NCBI GenBank assembly: GCA_963971405.1
Contig: OZ020488.1
Location: 23,641,089-23,705,088 of the forward strand
Origin: Psococerastis gibbosa
Taxonomy: Eukaryota > Arthropoda > Insecta > Psocodea > Psocidae
Length of the DNA stretch: 64,000 bases
Direction of reading: 5' to 3'
The number at the start of each line of letters is the position of its first letter. Position 1 is the stretch's first letter. Position numbers and translations under genes: made by a program. Below, in pieces: positions 24,011 to 36,324 of the stretch. The notes beneath the pieces were generated by a model. That model was not told the DNA's origin. It was given only the letters and a program-made list of their open reading frames with translations, and made no database searches.

Positions 24011-25775
24011 TTGTGTGGGATTGACATTAATATATTATATGTATGTAAATATATATACCTAGTATTGTTTGTTAGTTTCTAAGAACTTTTGGGTAATGTT
24101 CTTCAGAATATTAAGCTAAAATGTTTACATATGAATTCCGAAATAATTGCCGATGGTTACCCAACCTTTGGGCGGCCTTGTCGATAACTTTGCAATGGTG
24201 ACAGATACTGAAAGAGAGAAATGGACAAACTAAGCGTCGGGAGGAAAGAGATGGGGGGTGGGGGGAGCATTTTGATGATTAGCAAGACACCAGCGCGCCG
24301 ATTCGCTGGCAAATTTTAGAACATACCGCGCGCTGTGGGATTCAAGTTTTTACGCAATGACATTCCCCCAAGCTGCGTTTTTTTGCGAGCTGATAGCTGA
24401 AAATTCTTGTCTGTTTCATGTTGAATTTTCGCATCAACCAATTTCCCCATCTCCTTATCATACTCTCGTTTGCCTATTCTCCCTTTATTCATTCTTCTTT
24501 TACATCTTTTTATATGATTCTTGCCACAGTTGCTGTTGTCTTGGTCTGCCCACAGCACGCAAGCATGCCATTTCATTTCAAATTTCCAGTTTGGTGGGGT
24601 AAAAAAATTGAATATCATTTTGTTCAATTTTATTTACTCTGGTCCTTCTGGCTTCTTTGATCATTATAATGCCTACCTTATCTATTTAATCATATGATCT
24701 TTAAACCTTGTCTGTGATCCACACAGAGTGTTAATGTTTTATTTATCTCAATCGATGTTCATGTACTGGTTCATAATAAGGTAGGTAATTGGTGTCACCC
24801 ACCTATATGAAACTCATCTTTCATTGAATGCATTAGACCACGAAAAGTATAAGTAATTTAATTTTGTCAATTAAGTCAGGCTATATTTTATGCCTGTTTA
24901 TTTTGTTTATACATGCACAAAGCCTTTATTTTTTAAACCGCGGTCGATAATTAAGTAAAAACTAGTTGATACCGAATCGCACCATTCCAAAATATTTCTG
25001 CTCTCAATTTTCGATATAACTTTCAGTAAGTATCTTATATTTTATTGTGTACAAGGGTATGCCTAAGTAGGTACCTTTTCAATAGTGACTAATTTATCAT
25101 GCAAGCTACACAATATTAGTGTACCCAAGACACAAATCTTCCTCAAACTACCTCAAGCTATACCTGATTTAGATTCTTTCTTAGGCGTACCGAAGGCATC
25201 TTTTCACCGAGCGGAATAGCTGCTGGTTTCTATTCTGGTCTAACATTTCACTTAATCTCCTTGCATCAACAAGAAGAATATGATAAAGCCAACTAAAAAA
25301 CAGACAATATTATAATATTGAAGTATTTTAAAATCAGACCGACATAAAAAGTTAACGAACCAGTGAGGTGACACAGTCAAGGCGTAGAGAGAGGGAGAAT
25401 GCGATTGTCACGCCGTCTCATAACCTCATTTCCATCCTTTTGCACGTTCTAAGCACGTAGGGAGGCTACCAATTTCACCCCCCGCCCCAATCCTCATTCC
25501 TTTCTGGATCATCCCTCACCGTTCCAAAACTTAGACAGTTACCCACCGCAAAGGGACGTTTGCCGTCAACTAGCCAGAAATGAATCGCTGGTCGTACGAC
25601 ATTCTGATGGGATGGAAACCATATTTCATGTTGAATCAGTCTTATCTTAATGACTCAACCATCCTGGCACTCGTCATGGTGAAACGTAACGTCTTTTTAA
25701 TGAGCTGCTGCGTAAGGTCCACAATTGCCAGGTACGATATATACTTACTTTTTTTAACTTTATCGCGCCTTATCC
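24011..25775. other. Unassigned non-coding stretch
   Basis: A 103-residue minus-strand open frame (24316-24627) has no recognisable domain. The segment at 25370-25570 is richer in G+C, but no coding exon could be supported. Confidence 0.5.
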
Positions 25776-25778
25776 TCA

Positions 25779-25920
25779 TGGAGGGTCGGCGGCACGACAG
25801 CAGCGTTTCCACGCAGTCTTGTTCTGTGCGTCCTCGGTTGAGAGCCTCCCTGGTCGTCTTCTTACTGGTATCCCCCGATTCATTACTCTTTTAACTTTTT
25901 ACATCTCTACGTAGAACGTG
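25779..25920 (-). pseudogene. C-terminal fragment of a third non-LTR retrotransposon
   Basis: On the minus strand EHVLRRDV appears first, in a shifted frame (about 25898-25920). It is followed by KRVMNRGIPVRRRPGRLSTE and DAQNKTAWKRCCRAADPP, then a stop at 25776-25778. The pattern GHVLRR...RPxRxxxEDAQNRxxWRxxxRxADP is the conserved tail of a common insect LINE reverse transcriptase group. The copy is 5'-truncated and frame-broken. The plus-strand 104-residue open frame over it is a shadow. Confidence 0.75.
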
Positions 25921-25934
25921 TTCGTGTTTTTTTG

Positions 25935-26760
25935 CTTTCCAGTTTATACGTAGTATAAGGAATGCTTTGTGATGGTCGAAATTTTTGATTCCGAGATTTC
26001 AACGGATTTACACGTTTTCAGGTCCCAGGAACCCAAAAAAGTGTTTTTTTACGAAATGTCTGTCTGTCTGTCTGTCTGTCTGTGCATCGCTTTCCAGGCA
26101 AACTACTCGGTCGATCTTGATGAAATTCGGCATGTAGGTTCACAAAAATCATACTTCGGAACGTTTTTTTTATTTGGGCTAACTCAATTTGGAGGAGGTT
26201 TTATTCTCAAAAACTCCAAAAAAACGTCAAAAAAAATTATTTCCCAAAAACGGCTCCAACGACTTCTTTTAAATTCACATATATTGTAGTTGTTATTAAT
26301 ATTGATGAAATGCGGAGGGTCGCTTGCCCCTTGATAGTTTGCTTCTGGGGGTAAAAAAATAAAAATAACTAAATTTTCATGAAAAATTACTAAAAAATAA
26401 TTTTTCTGCGAAACCTTTCTATCGATGATTTCTACTTTCAGTTATGTTTTAGGTGTTAAATTGAGTAACGAAACCGGACAGGTTGCTTTCCCAGAAAAGT
26501 ATTTGGTTTTGTTGTTCTTTTTAAAAAATGATTCACGCTCAAATGCATTGCGTGCCCTGCCAGTATTGCTGTGTGGTAATGTGTTGGTCTGACCTATCTA
26601 GAATTTACCTTCCTCCAGTGACGTCAGGTGGACAAGCCCCCCCCCCCCCCGAGATATCGGAAATGTAACAATAGGCAAATTATTTACCATGAAATTACTA
26701 ATTTTCTCTATCTACTAATTTTGATAAATTGGAAAGCATGTTCGAGTAAACTCGGACCGG
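25935..26760 (+). repeat. ~830-bp dispersed repeat, copy 1 (with TGTC tract)
   Basis: It contains TGATTCCGAGATTTCAACGG, ACGTTTTCAGGTCCCAGGAA, a (TGTC)n tract at about 26057-26083, CTACTCGGTCGATCTTGATG, CATTGCGTGCCCTGCCAGTA, a C run at about 26638 and CATGTTCGAGTAAACTCGGA. The reverse complement of nearly the whole unit occurs at 35330-36164. Near its ends are mirrored TGCTTTCCAGTTTAT and ATAAATTGGAAAGCA, suggesting a DNA-transposon-like terminal repeat. Confidence 0.85.
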
Positions 26761-28443
26761 TTCTTTTAGTTAATAATTATCAAATACTGGAAAATGCAAT
26801 TTACTGTGCTATGGGCCTTGTAAGAGCTAACGTAGGACACTGTGTCAGGTGTTTTAATGTATAGTATATGCTGTAGATATATGCATTGAATACACCGTAC
26901 AGATGACATAGTATTCAACAGTTATTTACACGGTTAAACACTTAGGTGGTCGAAAAAGTTATTAAAACTGTACAATCCATGCAGTGATTCTCATGATGTG
27001 AGATAATAGTTATAGATTGCTCGATATCACAATATTCATGTACAATTCGTATACAATAGTATGTTTGAGAATGCTTGCAAAATGCAGTGTTTATTGCTCA
27101 GTGGCTTCCTCGAAGAAACATTTGACATCTGAAAACTTTAGTTTAGCAATATATTCTCCCATTTCAGGAACTGACAGGGCAACATTTTTACAGTAAATTG
27201 CACTCTATTTGCCATCCCTCGCGTCCTGTCTTCTGAAATTTTCTAACTTTCCTTTTATTTATTTCCATACTTTTAAATTCAGAGCTTCTGAGTTTTATAG
27301 GCTGTCAGCGGCGGAATTCTGGTATTTTCCCTACTTTTTTTTAGATTTTATTTTCCAATATTGCTGTTCATATGAGATTCATGTCTTCTCACAAGAATAA
27401 TGGTCTGTTTTGCATTACTCACATCTTCTGGATCTAATCTATTAGCTTACACCGCAGTGTATAATCTTAGCTTAACATATCATATTACCATTGATAATTT
27501 ACCATTTATCTGATAACAGAACTCATAATTTCTACTAAAAAAGTGGAATACCTAAATCGCAAATGCTGCGTTGCAAGTACAACTTGAATTTTTTCGCATA
27601 ATGAGTTATTATATAGTCGGGTTCGTCTTGATGTAATTTAATAAGTTAACATCAAGAATTGATGATAATGTTTTCGTTCTGCTGTTCACCGAAGAACCAA
27701 AGTTCCAAAATGGAAATGAAATAAAATTCGAAGTGGGGTTAGTCGACTTCATGTGTCCAACTGCATTCCACCCATGCTAAACACAACGTAAAGTGTTGTA
27801 ACTTCGATTGATTTCTACTCCAAAATTAACTTATCGATAAGTCATCTTTTGGGCAAAATATAAAATAAAATTGTGAATAAATCTTTCATATTAATTTTTT
27901 AGGGAGATTCATCTACCTATTGAGATGGCGACCAATGTTCGACTTTCGGAAAATTTCTTCACAACTTTTCATTTCATGACCCCCTGAGCCTAAAACCACC
28001 CTCCGTTCAAAATGTTATATATATATGTATATCGATTTTAGGAAACACTCTAACTTCCGTAAATATTATCCGATTTGGATGAAACTTGGCACAAAAATTG
28101 ATCATACAAATGCCTTGATCGAGTTCGTTAACCAGCTAGATCCGCTATTTAGTTATAAGATGGCGGCCGATTGAAAACTTATATAATTCATATCTCAGTC
28201 AATATTGGTCGCAGAGGAATGAATTAAAATCTGACTGAAAGATCGTATTATTATCTACGATAATGGTAATCTACACTTTTTACGACAAATTAACGATTTC
28301 AAGATGACGTCCAGTCAAAGTAAAAATAATTTAATAAGTAAAAGTTCATAGTCGTCATAGTTTGGAACACAAGAGTGTTTTGTGTGTTGATGTTGTGATC
28401 GGGAAAATAATGAAGTTTTTTTATTTTCTATTACACATAGTGT
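26761..28443. other. Unassigned stretch with an old repeat-like segment
   Basis: No supported gene. At 28040-28170, phrases such as AACTTCCGTAAATATTATCC and GATTTGGATGAAACTTGGCA resemble the style of ancient dispersed repeats in invertebrate genomes. No second copy was found in the window. Confidence 0.45.
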
Positions 28444-28769
28444 CAGGGGCGTAAAGTTGGGCGGGGGGAGGGGGGGGCACGGTCCAACTTGCCCCCCCAG
28501 CTCCTTTTGGCTTTACTTACCCCCCCCCCCCAGCTTCGAGCATTGTAAGACGTGGTTCTTACTTCATAGTCCCCTTTGCAGCAATATGAATATAAGCATT
28601 CTTTTTTTAGCTTTGTAAAATCTACAGCTATACTTTACAACTATTAAAAAATCCGTAAAACTCTACAATTTTTCTATTATAATATCAATTTTTTCTTCAA
28701 TCCTGCCTGGTGACGTCATAAGGTCTACTTAGTTTTGCCCCGCCATCATTCTAAAACTTTACGCTTCTG
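28444..28769. mobile_element. hAT-like MITE with G/C runs, 326 bp
   Basis: The left end is CAGGGGCGTAAAGTTGGGCG. The right end, reverse-complemented, is CAGAAGCGTAAAGTTTTAGA. The flanking 8-mers CATAGTGT and GGTAGCGT match at 5 of 8 positions, so the target duplication is decayed. G and C runs cluster at the left end. Confidence 0.65.
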
Positions 28770-28960
28770 GGTAGCGTAGAGGAAAAGCAGGGTCTGCGGA
28801 ATCCCCCTACACCTGATCGGCCATAGCCGAAAGGGATATTTAATACTGAACTCAATCTTTTTAAAAAATCTGATTAAAATTTATCAGAATAGTGTCCATT
28901 ATGTAAAGAATTGAAAATGGTTGAAAATACACACAACACTTGGTTTATTTAGGAGATGTA

Positions 28961-29079
28961 GTCAGGAGATGTAGAGTAGTGGAACAGACTCCAACTTTCA
29001 CTTGTTGGTTCGAGTCCCACACTTGCTACATTTTCTGGCCATGCTTCGGAGGGCATGTGAAGGTCTTCCTAGTTGAGTG
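28961..29079 (+). mobile_element. tRNA-like SINE, 5' part (split copy)
   Basis: GTCAGGAGATGTAGAGTAGT GG, then ACTCCAACTTTCAC, then the B box GTTGGTTCGAGTCCCACACT, TTTTCTGGCCATGCTTCGGA and TCCTAGTTGAGTG. It continues at 30271 after the hAT-like insertion. The intact counterpart is at 53290-53510. Confidence 0.85.
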
Positions 29080-30270
29080 CATTGGCGTAAATAGGGGGGT
29101 CCTGGGGGGGCATAGCCCCCCCAGGTCCTCCCGTAGCCCCCCACAAGGATTTCTGGTGACAAAGATGCTATAGAGGCTAAAGGCATAGTATCCACAATAA
29201 TGAAAGGGAAATTAATTCTTAGTATGCTTATTTTACATGAAAAAAATCACCATATTGACCAAGTACTTTCACAAAAAATGTACGTACTCAAAATGCTTAA
29301 AACCTCAATAATCGTTATAATATCTAAATTGTACTGTTCGCAAAGCTTGCCGGCTTAACCAAATGGACTGATGTGAACTAATACAATAGTTAAAATGTAA
29401 TGTAATAAAAATGAACTCAATGTCTATACGCTGTTCAAAGGGTCTGTGACCTATGTCAGCTAACAAACTTATAAATAATAATAATAATAAAAAAATGTAC
29501 TGCTTGCAAACGTTGGCGTAAATAGGGGGTCCAGCCCCTCCCCCCCAGAAGCACCCGTAGCCCCCCCCCAGGATTTCTGGTGACAAAGACATTATGGAGG
29601 CGAAAGGCATAGTATCCATAATAACGAAAGGGAAATTAATTCTTGGTAGGCCTATGCGTATTTCACATGAAAGACATCATGAAAAAAATCAACATATTGA
29701 CCAAGTACTTTCACAAAAATATGTTACTCAAAATGCCTAAAACCCCAATTATCTCAGACCGATTTTTTCAAACATTCTCTTCGGGAGAGACCCCCGGCCC
29801 CCCTCAGTGGTAGGTTTATTCGTCTGCAAAATCGCAACTATACTGCTTGCAAAATGCGTAAACCCTCCCTAATTTGGGCATATTCATCAATTTTTTCTCC
29901 GGGGGAGACCCCCGGGCCCCCCTCAGTGGTAGGTTTATTCATCTGTAAAATCGCAACTGTACTGCTCGTAAATTGCGTAAACCCTCCCTAATTTGGGCAT
30001 ATTAATTAATTTTTTCTCCGGGGGGGGGGGACCCCCGGGCCCCCCATTCTCCGGGATAGGATGTTCGTTAAACCTCACTAATTTCGGCCCGATTAACACT
30101 TTTATTTCTCCAAGGGTGACCCCCGGGCTCCCCTTTCTCCAGGGTATATGTGCGTAAAACCTCATAATTTCGGCCCATTTATCGATTTTTTTTCTCCGGG
30201 GGAACAAGGTCACAAGGTCTTGGGGTCCTAAAGCCACCCCCCCCAGAAATTTTGGGAATTTACGCCAATG
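29080..30270. mobile_element. Long hAT-like non-autonomous element, 1191 bp, TSD GTTGAGTG
   Basis: The ends CATTGGCGTAAAT and ATTTACGCCAATG are perfect 13-bp inverted repeats. Perfect 8-bp duplications of SINE sequence, GTTGAGTG, lie at 29072-29079 and 30271-30278. A second left end (GTTGGCGTAAATAGGGGG) lies inside at 29512, after CTGCTTGCAAA. The 3' half holds about 120-bp tandem units with TTTTTTCTCCGGGGGAGACC and CTCAGTGGTAGGTTTATTC. The open frames in it are low-complexity artefacts of these repeats. There is no transposase. Confidence 0.9.
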
Positions 30271-30362
30271 GTTGAGTGTAAGAGAGGGCTTTATAGTCCT
30301 TACTCCGCTAAGTTGGCTTAGTAATAGGACCGAAAAAGTCAATATTTATTTATTTATTTATT
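30271..30362 (+). mobile_element. tRNA-like SINE, 3' part (split copy)
   Basis: GTTGAGTGTAAGAGAGGGCT TTATAGTCCTTACTCCGCTA continues the SINE started at 28961. It ends in a (TATT)n tail at about 30345-30362. Confidence 0.85.
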
Positions 30363-30744
30363 CCAATAAGTTACATGCATAAACACTTACAAAATCGAAT
30401 AAAGTGAGTCTTTCATGTATCTTCAGTTCCTGGTCGCACCAGGAATAAAGAGGTAATGGAGCGTAGGCACCCCAAACTTATTTTTTATTTATTTACTAAA
30501 CAAGTTATTAAAAATTACGAGATACAACTTGAATATACTAAGCCTGTAATAACTTGCATCCTATGTGTAATTAATAATAAAAATTCAATAAAAATATCAG
30601 AATTTGGTGCGCCAATTTTCTGCGTTCCACATCCTCTTTAATGAAAAAAGTTTTATATTATTGTTGTATGCATATGCAAGTATTGGGATATACAGTGTAC
30701 ATTCAATTCCAGCGGGTATATCGTATCATGAAGATTGACGTTTC
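30363..30744. other. Unassigned non-coding stretch
   Basis: AT-rich, nothing recognisable. Confidence 0.5.
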
Positions 30745-30826
30745 ATAAAAATGTAAACAAGGCAATTTCAGAATGTAGTGAGATTCAAAACTTGTTTTGT
30801 TTACATTTTTTACCTCAGGCTAAGTT
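30745..30826. mobile_element. GTAAAC-family palindromic MITE
   Basis: TCATAAAAATGTAAACAAGG faces TGTTTTGTTTACATTTTTTA, followed by CCTCAGGCTAAG. The left GGGG segment is lost. Confidence 0.7.
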
Positions 30827-33387
30827 ATTATTAATTATTACCCAACAATAATACTATATCAATATGTAGCAAACATTTTCGAATTATGTGTGCATAATAT
30901 GTACAGTGAGAAAGTTGATTCACTGTATTTGTATGCGATCGCAGTAAAATACAAACAGAAAATCAATGGCTTCATTAACCTGGGCCATAAATCAAAAGGA
31001 AAAAGAGCTAAGACGTAAAAGAATATGGAAGCACATAAAATAATGCGGAATTGACCCAGTTTCGGTGTGTATAGAAATACCAACATATTTCCGCGGCAGT
31101 ATTCTAGCGGTCGTGAGGGATTGCCGCCGATATTGTTACCAATATTTTTGAATAAAACATTAGTCCTTTTCCTTTCATATCTTACATTTACCATAGAATA
31201 GTGGGCTTTTTATTTCAGGCATCCCAAACTGATGTCCGTCGTTTTTTTATATGAATCCCCACCATTTCTACCTCAACGTTTTCATAAATTCTTCAGAACG
31301 TTTCCAAAATCGTATTTTAAAAAAGAATTTGGTTGTGCAACTAAGTAGGACAACCGTATCTGCCGGATTTTCATCGAGTGTACCGACACCAACGATCAGA
31401 CCGAATTGGTCAACTGAATTTAGTTTAGTTTTCTTTATCTGATCTGCGGCTGACCAAGTTGTATTATGGATTTCCAGCTTTATGTGATTAGTAGGTTTAG
31501 TATTATTTAATAGATTTATTAATGCGATCTTTGTCCTCGAACCGTAACTCCTTTCTGATAGGCTCTTAGCAAACCCATCCCGATTATTGAAACCATTTAT
31601 CGAAGCACTGTGTCGCACATGGTTTATTTTTTCTGATGGCACATTCACTGCACATTTAGAGTCAGCACAAAGCGTTGTGCTTCCTGAAGCTATGACCAAT
31701 GATGATGTGGGGTTTTACACCAACTCCCTCAGCACCCTTCTTGTATTTCTTTTTTAAATATATATACTTGACTTTCTACAACCTTTTCCCAACTAATCCG
31801 TTTTTTCCTTGAAGCGAAATTGGGTATGAGTCCTTGCAATCGTAAGACTCATGGATGTTATATGGTTGGCATTGCGTTCGCTTAGTCTTTTTCTGCTACG
31901 AGACATTGTCTTGTGCTAAATAGCCGTGTTTTTATCTTCATTAAGTTTTCTCCTCCCGAGACCGTCAACTTGATCCATTGCTCCCACATGCGTTCATACA
32001 GTATGATGTGAGAGACTTCAGACTTGCAATTTGTTTTTATTTTGTTTCAAAATTAATAAAATGTGTTTCAAGTTCTCAATTAAAAAACGAAATGCAATGA
32101 ATTCATTGTATTGTAGCCGGATATTTCTCAAGTAGTTTTAACAAAATATAAGAAAATTACCTCTAGTATATTCTTTCACACAAGCCCAGTTCCTAGAAAT
32201 TTCAACTTTCTCGTGTTTTAAAAAGTCGAATGTCGTAAATCTTCTACTTTCAAATTGAAAACAGGCGTTTACTAGGGTTTAACGTTGGCAGGACGTTAAC
32301 AACGTTAGTAATTATTAATACGGCATAACATTCTAGAAGCCTTTTGGTATAATGTTTCCAAATACGGTAGAAAGAATGAATTGAAAAAATTGCAATACAG
32401 TATTGATGATATTGTTGCAGTGATGTTGAATTACATAGCTATAGCGTACTAGAAGATCCTGAGCGAAAAATATACAGACGTTTATGTTTCGCACATGTTC
32501 TCATGAACCACCTTGAATGAGGAATGTAAAATAACCTAACATTGTTTAAGCAGTCCGAGACGAATGTGGGGGTTTCAAAGCGCCATTTCTGTGTGTAGTC
32601 AACAACTGTGTCGTACAATAGAAGCTAACCTCGTACAAAACTGTCTACCGCCTTTGCTTTTGCCACTTCAGGCACTTATTGTATGAATCATTTAAAGGTA
32701 AGAAAAATATTTTCATCAAAGAAAAAAATAACCATTGATATTTTATATTCATCTTTGCATGGGATTCCGCCAAAAGGAGCGCCTCTAATGGAACTTTTGT
32801 AATTTATAATTGAGGAATCTTGGCGTAAAAATGGAAATGAAACCAAACTATCCTACTGTTAAGCTAAGATTGTATAGTCTACTCTGCGCTGCTCTCAGTG
32901 CATTTTCTCAAAGAAAACAAATTCACAAGGGCATGCCGGAGCGTCAGCCATGTAGAAGAAACCTCTGATTCTCCTTTAACTTTTACATGTTTTCTCTTCT
33001 CGTTTTCGTCAAAGAATCTGCAAGACTCATTCTTTTGAATCTTTCCTAAAAATTTACATTGAACTTGCGGAGGATTAATATTTTTTTTTTTTAACAAGAA
33101 TATCATTTCAAAGAGTTTTCAAGAAAAAAAGTTTGAGAAATTGTTGAGCTCTGATGAATATGGATGGGCCGTTGTCCGTAAAATGATTAGTCAGCGGTTC
33201 GTTGTTTCAAAAGGTCTTCCGTGTCTAGCCTCGTTAGTGCTCAAGAGTATCATCTAACTTCATCATTCATTTCATCGTTCAAAAAATTTCTGGAAGAATT
33301 TATATTGCTGAGGGCTTGTCACTGAATTGTGTAATTTTGAGTAGAGTATTGAATATTCCGCACCAAGTATTGTACTGTATTGCGACT
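30827..33387. other. Unassigned stretch containing a 143-codon open frame
   Basis: The longest unexplained open frame of the window is on the minus strand at 31268-31699. It contains DQFGLIVGVGTLDENPADTV and LSCTTKFFFKIRFWKRSEEF. I recognise no domain. It has some look of coding composition, and it could be an exon, a decayed transposon gene or chance. The rest of the stretch shows nothing. Confidence 0.35.
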
Positions 33388-33560
33388 TCGGTGGCAAGGT
33401 GGTGGCGTGCTTGTACTTCTGCGAGATCTCCCTACACCTTGAGGTCGGAGACGTGTCGTAACTCGACACAACTTTCTATTAGGTGACTTAGTGAGACGAT
33501 TGAAGAGGTTATTCGGATACATTCATTAAATTGTTTGGACGCGATTTAACCTTTTATAAA
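33388..33560 (+). mobile_element. GGTGG-family SINE-like copy with A-rich tail
   Basis: CTTCGGTGGCAAGGTGGTGG, CGTGCTTGTACTTCTGCGAG, GGAGACGTGTCGTAACTCGA, TTCGGATACATTCATTAAAT and TGGACGCGATTTAACC are followed by an AAATAAATAAAAATAAAATA tail. This is the fullest copy of the family. Confidence 0.75.
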
Positions 33561-34947
33561 AATAAATAAAAATAAAATACTATAGTTCAAACTTCTACTG
33601 TACTCTCCAATAAAACGAAATTTATACAGTTTGGCAATATTTGCATCACACATTTTGGATTATTAGGTTGGTCTATGTAATCACTGTGCAAAATAGATGG
33701 TTGGGTGAAACAATTCCATTTTAAAGTAATTTTAAAAAACATAGATTACATTAATTTTATTTTATTTTAATTATTTTAATTTTAAATTGCTACTATACAA
33801 CAAGATATAAAGTAATGCAGTACGTATAACTTATATGTATACTGTAGAGGATACCATTCATAATTAGGTAAAATACGATGTTTCATTTTTTCAATTCTAC
33901 ATACTCTATATTTTTTCTTTTTTTGTGTGTAGCTTTGTTTCAAGTGGCAGTCGGAGGTGAAAAAGCCTTCCAGGTGTTAAATATCAAATATATTAACATG
34001 AAATGATGATCGCAGAGCTGTCATAAATATCACTTCTATTAATTAGAAGAAATGCTACTCAGCATGTTGTTCATACATACATGCCGGTTTCTAACACCAA
34101 TTGGCCACAATTATCTAAATTGGTTTCTAGAAAATAACCCACTGAAAGTGTTGAGGTGTTGAAAGAGAAAGTTAAAAAATTGTCACTAATCGGTGTTAGT
34201 GACGGCCGCATGTGTGTAAAATGTTGAGGAGTATTTCTTCGGAAGGACGTGGCATTTTTGATTGCCGTACAATGGATATTTTAATATGTGAAATTTGAAT
34301 TTGACCGAAAAACGGATGCTGCGGGGGGCGTCCTATTTACTCTTAATCCGAATTAACTATGATACCAGAACCCCTGCAGGAATGCTGTGATTTTGATTTT
34401 CTTCGAATTCGTTATTTTCATGTCTCAGAAGAAAATTCAATTAAATCAGTTTGAACAAAAAGCCACCAAATAAGAAAGGGCCCCGGAGCTACACACAAAT
34501 AGATTCTAAGATTCCGGCTGAGCTGACTTGTCTACCCAACAAACTTTTCCTCGTGCAATTTAATAACTTCTTTTGTATTAATACGATAGCTCATTAAATT
34601 GCGATTTGACTTTAATTTTATTACATTCATTAAAATACTAATGAATTAGCTTTTGCTTATTTTATTGAACGCCTAAAATGCTGTAGCTATAGTATAAGGT
34701 TGCTTGGTGTACTATAAAACTATGGTAATATATTGCCTAATATACACACTATAAATATATCGTACATACAAGTATAAAATATATAATAATATATACTGAT
34801 TTCCGTGATATACTGATAACAATATAGAAAATGACTTCGTCACCCGAACATTAAGTTGAGACAGCAGAGAGCCAACCAGTAACGGGAAAAGCTCTGCCTC
34901 CACCACCCCCACCTCCCTCCCCCACAACTTGGTATAAATATCAGTGC
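33561..34947. other. Unassigned non-coding stretch
   Basis: AT-rich, with no supported gene. Confidence 0.5.
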
Positions 34948-34954
34948 ACATCCC

Positions 34955-35110
34955 CTTGCCCAAACAGTTGCTGCTGCCTGCTGAGCCTCCGAGATAACAA
35001 CTTAGAAGTCTACGCAGTTCCACTGAAGACGTCGAGTTGACCAAACGTTTGGAAGTACACTCGCAGATTGACCACGGCCTACCATCCCGGATTAAACTGC
35101 TTCATCACAC
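34955..35110 (+). repeat. Penelope-like terminal-type repeat, single arm
   Basis: CTCCGAGATAACAACTTAGA AGTC, GTTCCACTGAAGACGTCGAG, CAAACGTTTGGAAGTACACT and ACCACGGCCTACCATCCCGG match the right arm of the inverted repeat at 52974-53190. CTGAAGA...AAACGTTTGG resembles a decayed hammerhead core of the type found in Penelope-like elements. Confidence 0.65.
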
Positions 35111-35329
35111 CATGTACTGATTTATTTAGTAGGCTATATTAATTGCTAATAAAAGTCAAAATACCAACGGCCATCACTACTATCAAAGTGGGTGACGGGC
35201 CAAGAATGAGAGGACGACGTAAAAAGATTTTATAACTGCATTTGAACACAAAGTAAGGGAAAAATGGTTTCCATATTTCAACATCCCTGTTTCGTTTCTA
35301 TGATAATAATAATAACAAAAAATGAAGAT

Positions 35330-35529
35330 CCGGTCCGAGTTTACTCGAACATGCTCTGCAATTTATCAAAATTAGTAGATAGAGAAAATGAGTAATTTCA
35401 TGGTAAATAATTTTCCTATGATTAAATTTCCGATATCTCGGGGGGGGGGGGGGGAGGTAAATTCTAGATAGGTCAGACCAACACATTACTACACAGCAAT
35501 ACTGGCAAGGCACGCAATGCATTTGAGCG

Positions 35530-35560
<31 letters not shown>

Positions 35561-36164
35561 CGTTTTCGTACAAAACCAAATACTTTTCTGGGAAAGCAAC
35601 CTGTCCGGTTTCGTTACTCAATTTAAGCCTAACCTAACCTAAAACATGCCTTAAGGTAGAAATCAACGATGGAAAACAGAAACAGAAAAATTATCTTTTA
35701 GTAATTTTTCATTAAAATTATTTATTTTTATTTTTTACCCCCAGAAGCAAACTATCAAGGGGCAAGCGACCCCCGCATTTTGTCAACATTAATAACGACT
35801 ACAATACATGTGAATTTAAAAGAAATCGTTGGAGCCGTTTTGGATAAATAGTTTTTTTAGACGTTTTTTAAGTTTTTTGAAAATAAAACCCCCCAAATTG
35901 AGGTAGCCCAAAATAAAAAAAAAGTGGTTTCGAGGCATGATTTTTGTTAACCTGCATGCCGAATTCGATCAAAATCGACCGAGTAGTTTGCCCGGAAATC
36001 GACGCACAGACAGACAGACAGAGCGACAGACAGACAGACATTTCGTATAAACCACATTTTTGGGTTCCTGGGACCTGAAAACGTGTAAATCCGTTGAAAT
36101 CTCGGAATCGAAAATTTCGACCATCACAAAGCTTTCCTTATACTACGCATAAATTGGAAAGCAA
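35330..36164 (-). repeat. ~830-bp dispersed repeat, copy 2 (inverted)
   Basis: This is the reverse complement of 25935-26760. It shares CCGGTCCGAGTTTACTCGAA, a G run at about 35440-35453, CATTACTACACAGCAATACT, GACCGAGTAGTTTGCCCGGA, a CAGACAGACAGA tract and TTTACACG-type flanks read backwards. The two copies face each other over about 8.6 kb. Confidence 0.85.
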
Positions 36165-36324
36165 TAAACCTCAAAGATTTATCAGAAAACCTTCGTCAAC
36201 GCCACGTATCGCGTATCGGGTTGCACACGGCAGAGAATGGATGAGGTGAAATTTAAAAACTATTTATAAAAATATTTTTCAACGGTTTTATATAATACAA
36301 ACATATTGCAGTATATCGATGTAA

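Noticed and set aside
25580..25894. 104-codon plus-strand open frame
   Set aside because: Its 3' half is the antisense of a LINE C terminus, and the rest has no family features.
29935..30342. 135-codon minus-strand open frame
   Set aside because: It lies across the tandem repeats and end of the hAT-like element and runs on into the SINE, with no conserved domain.
35628..35641. CCTAA-type units resembling the insect TTAGG telomere repeat
   Set aside because: Only two units are present, inside a dispersed repeat copy.
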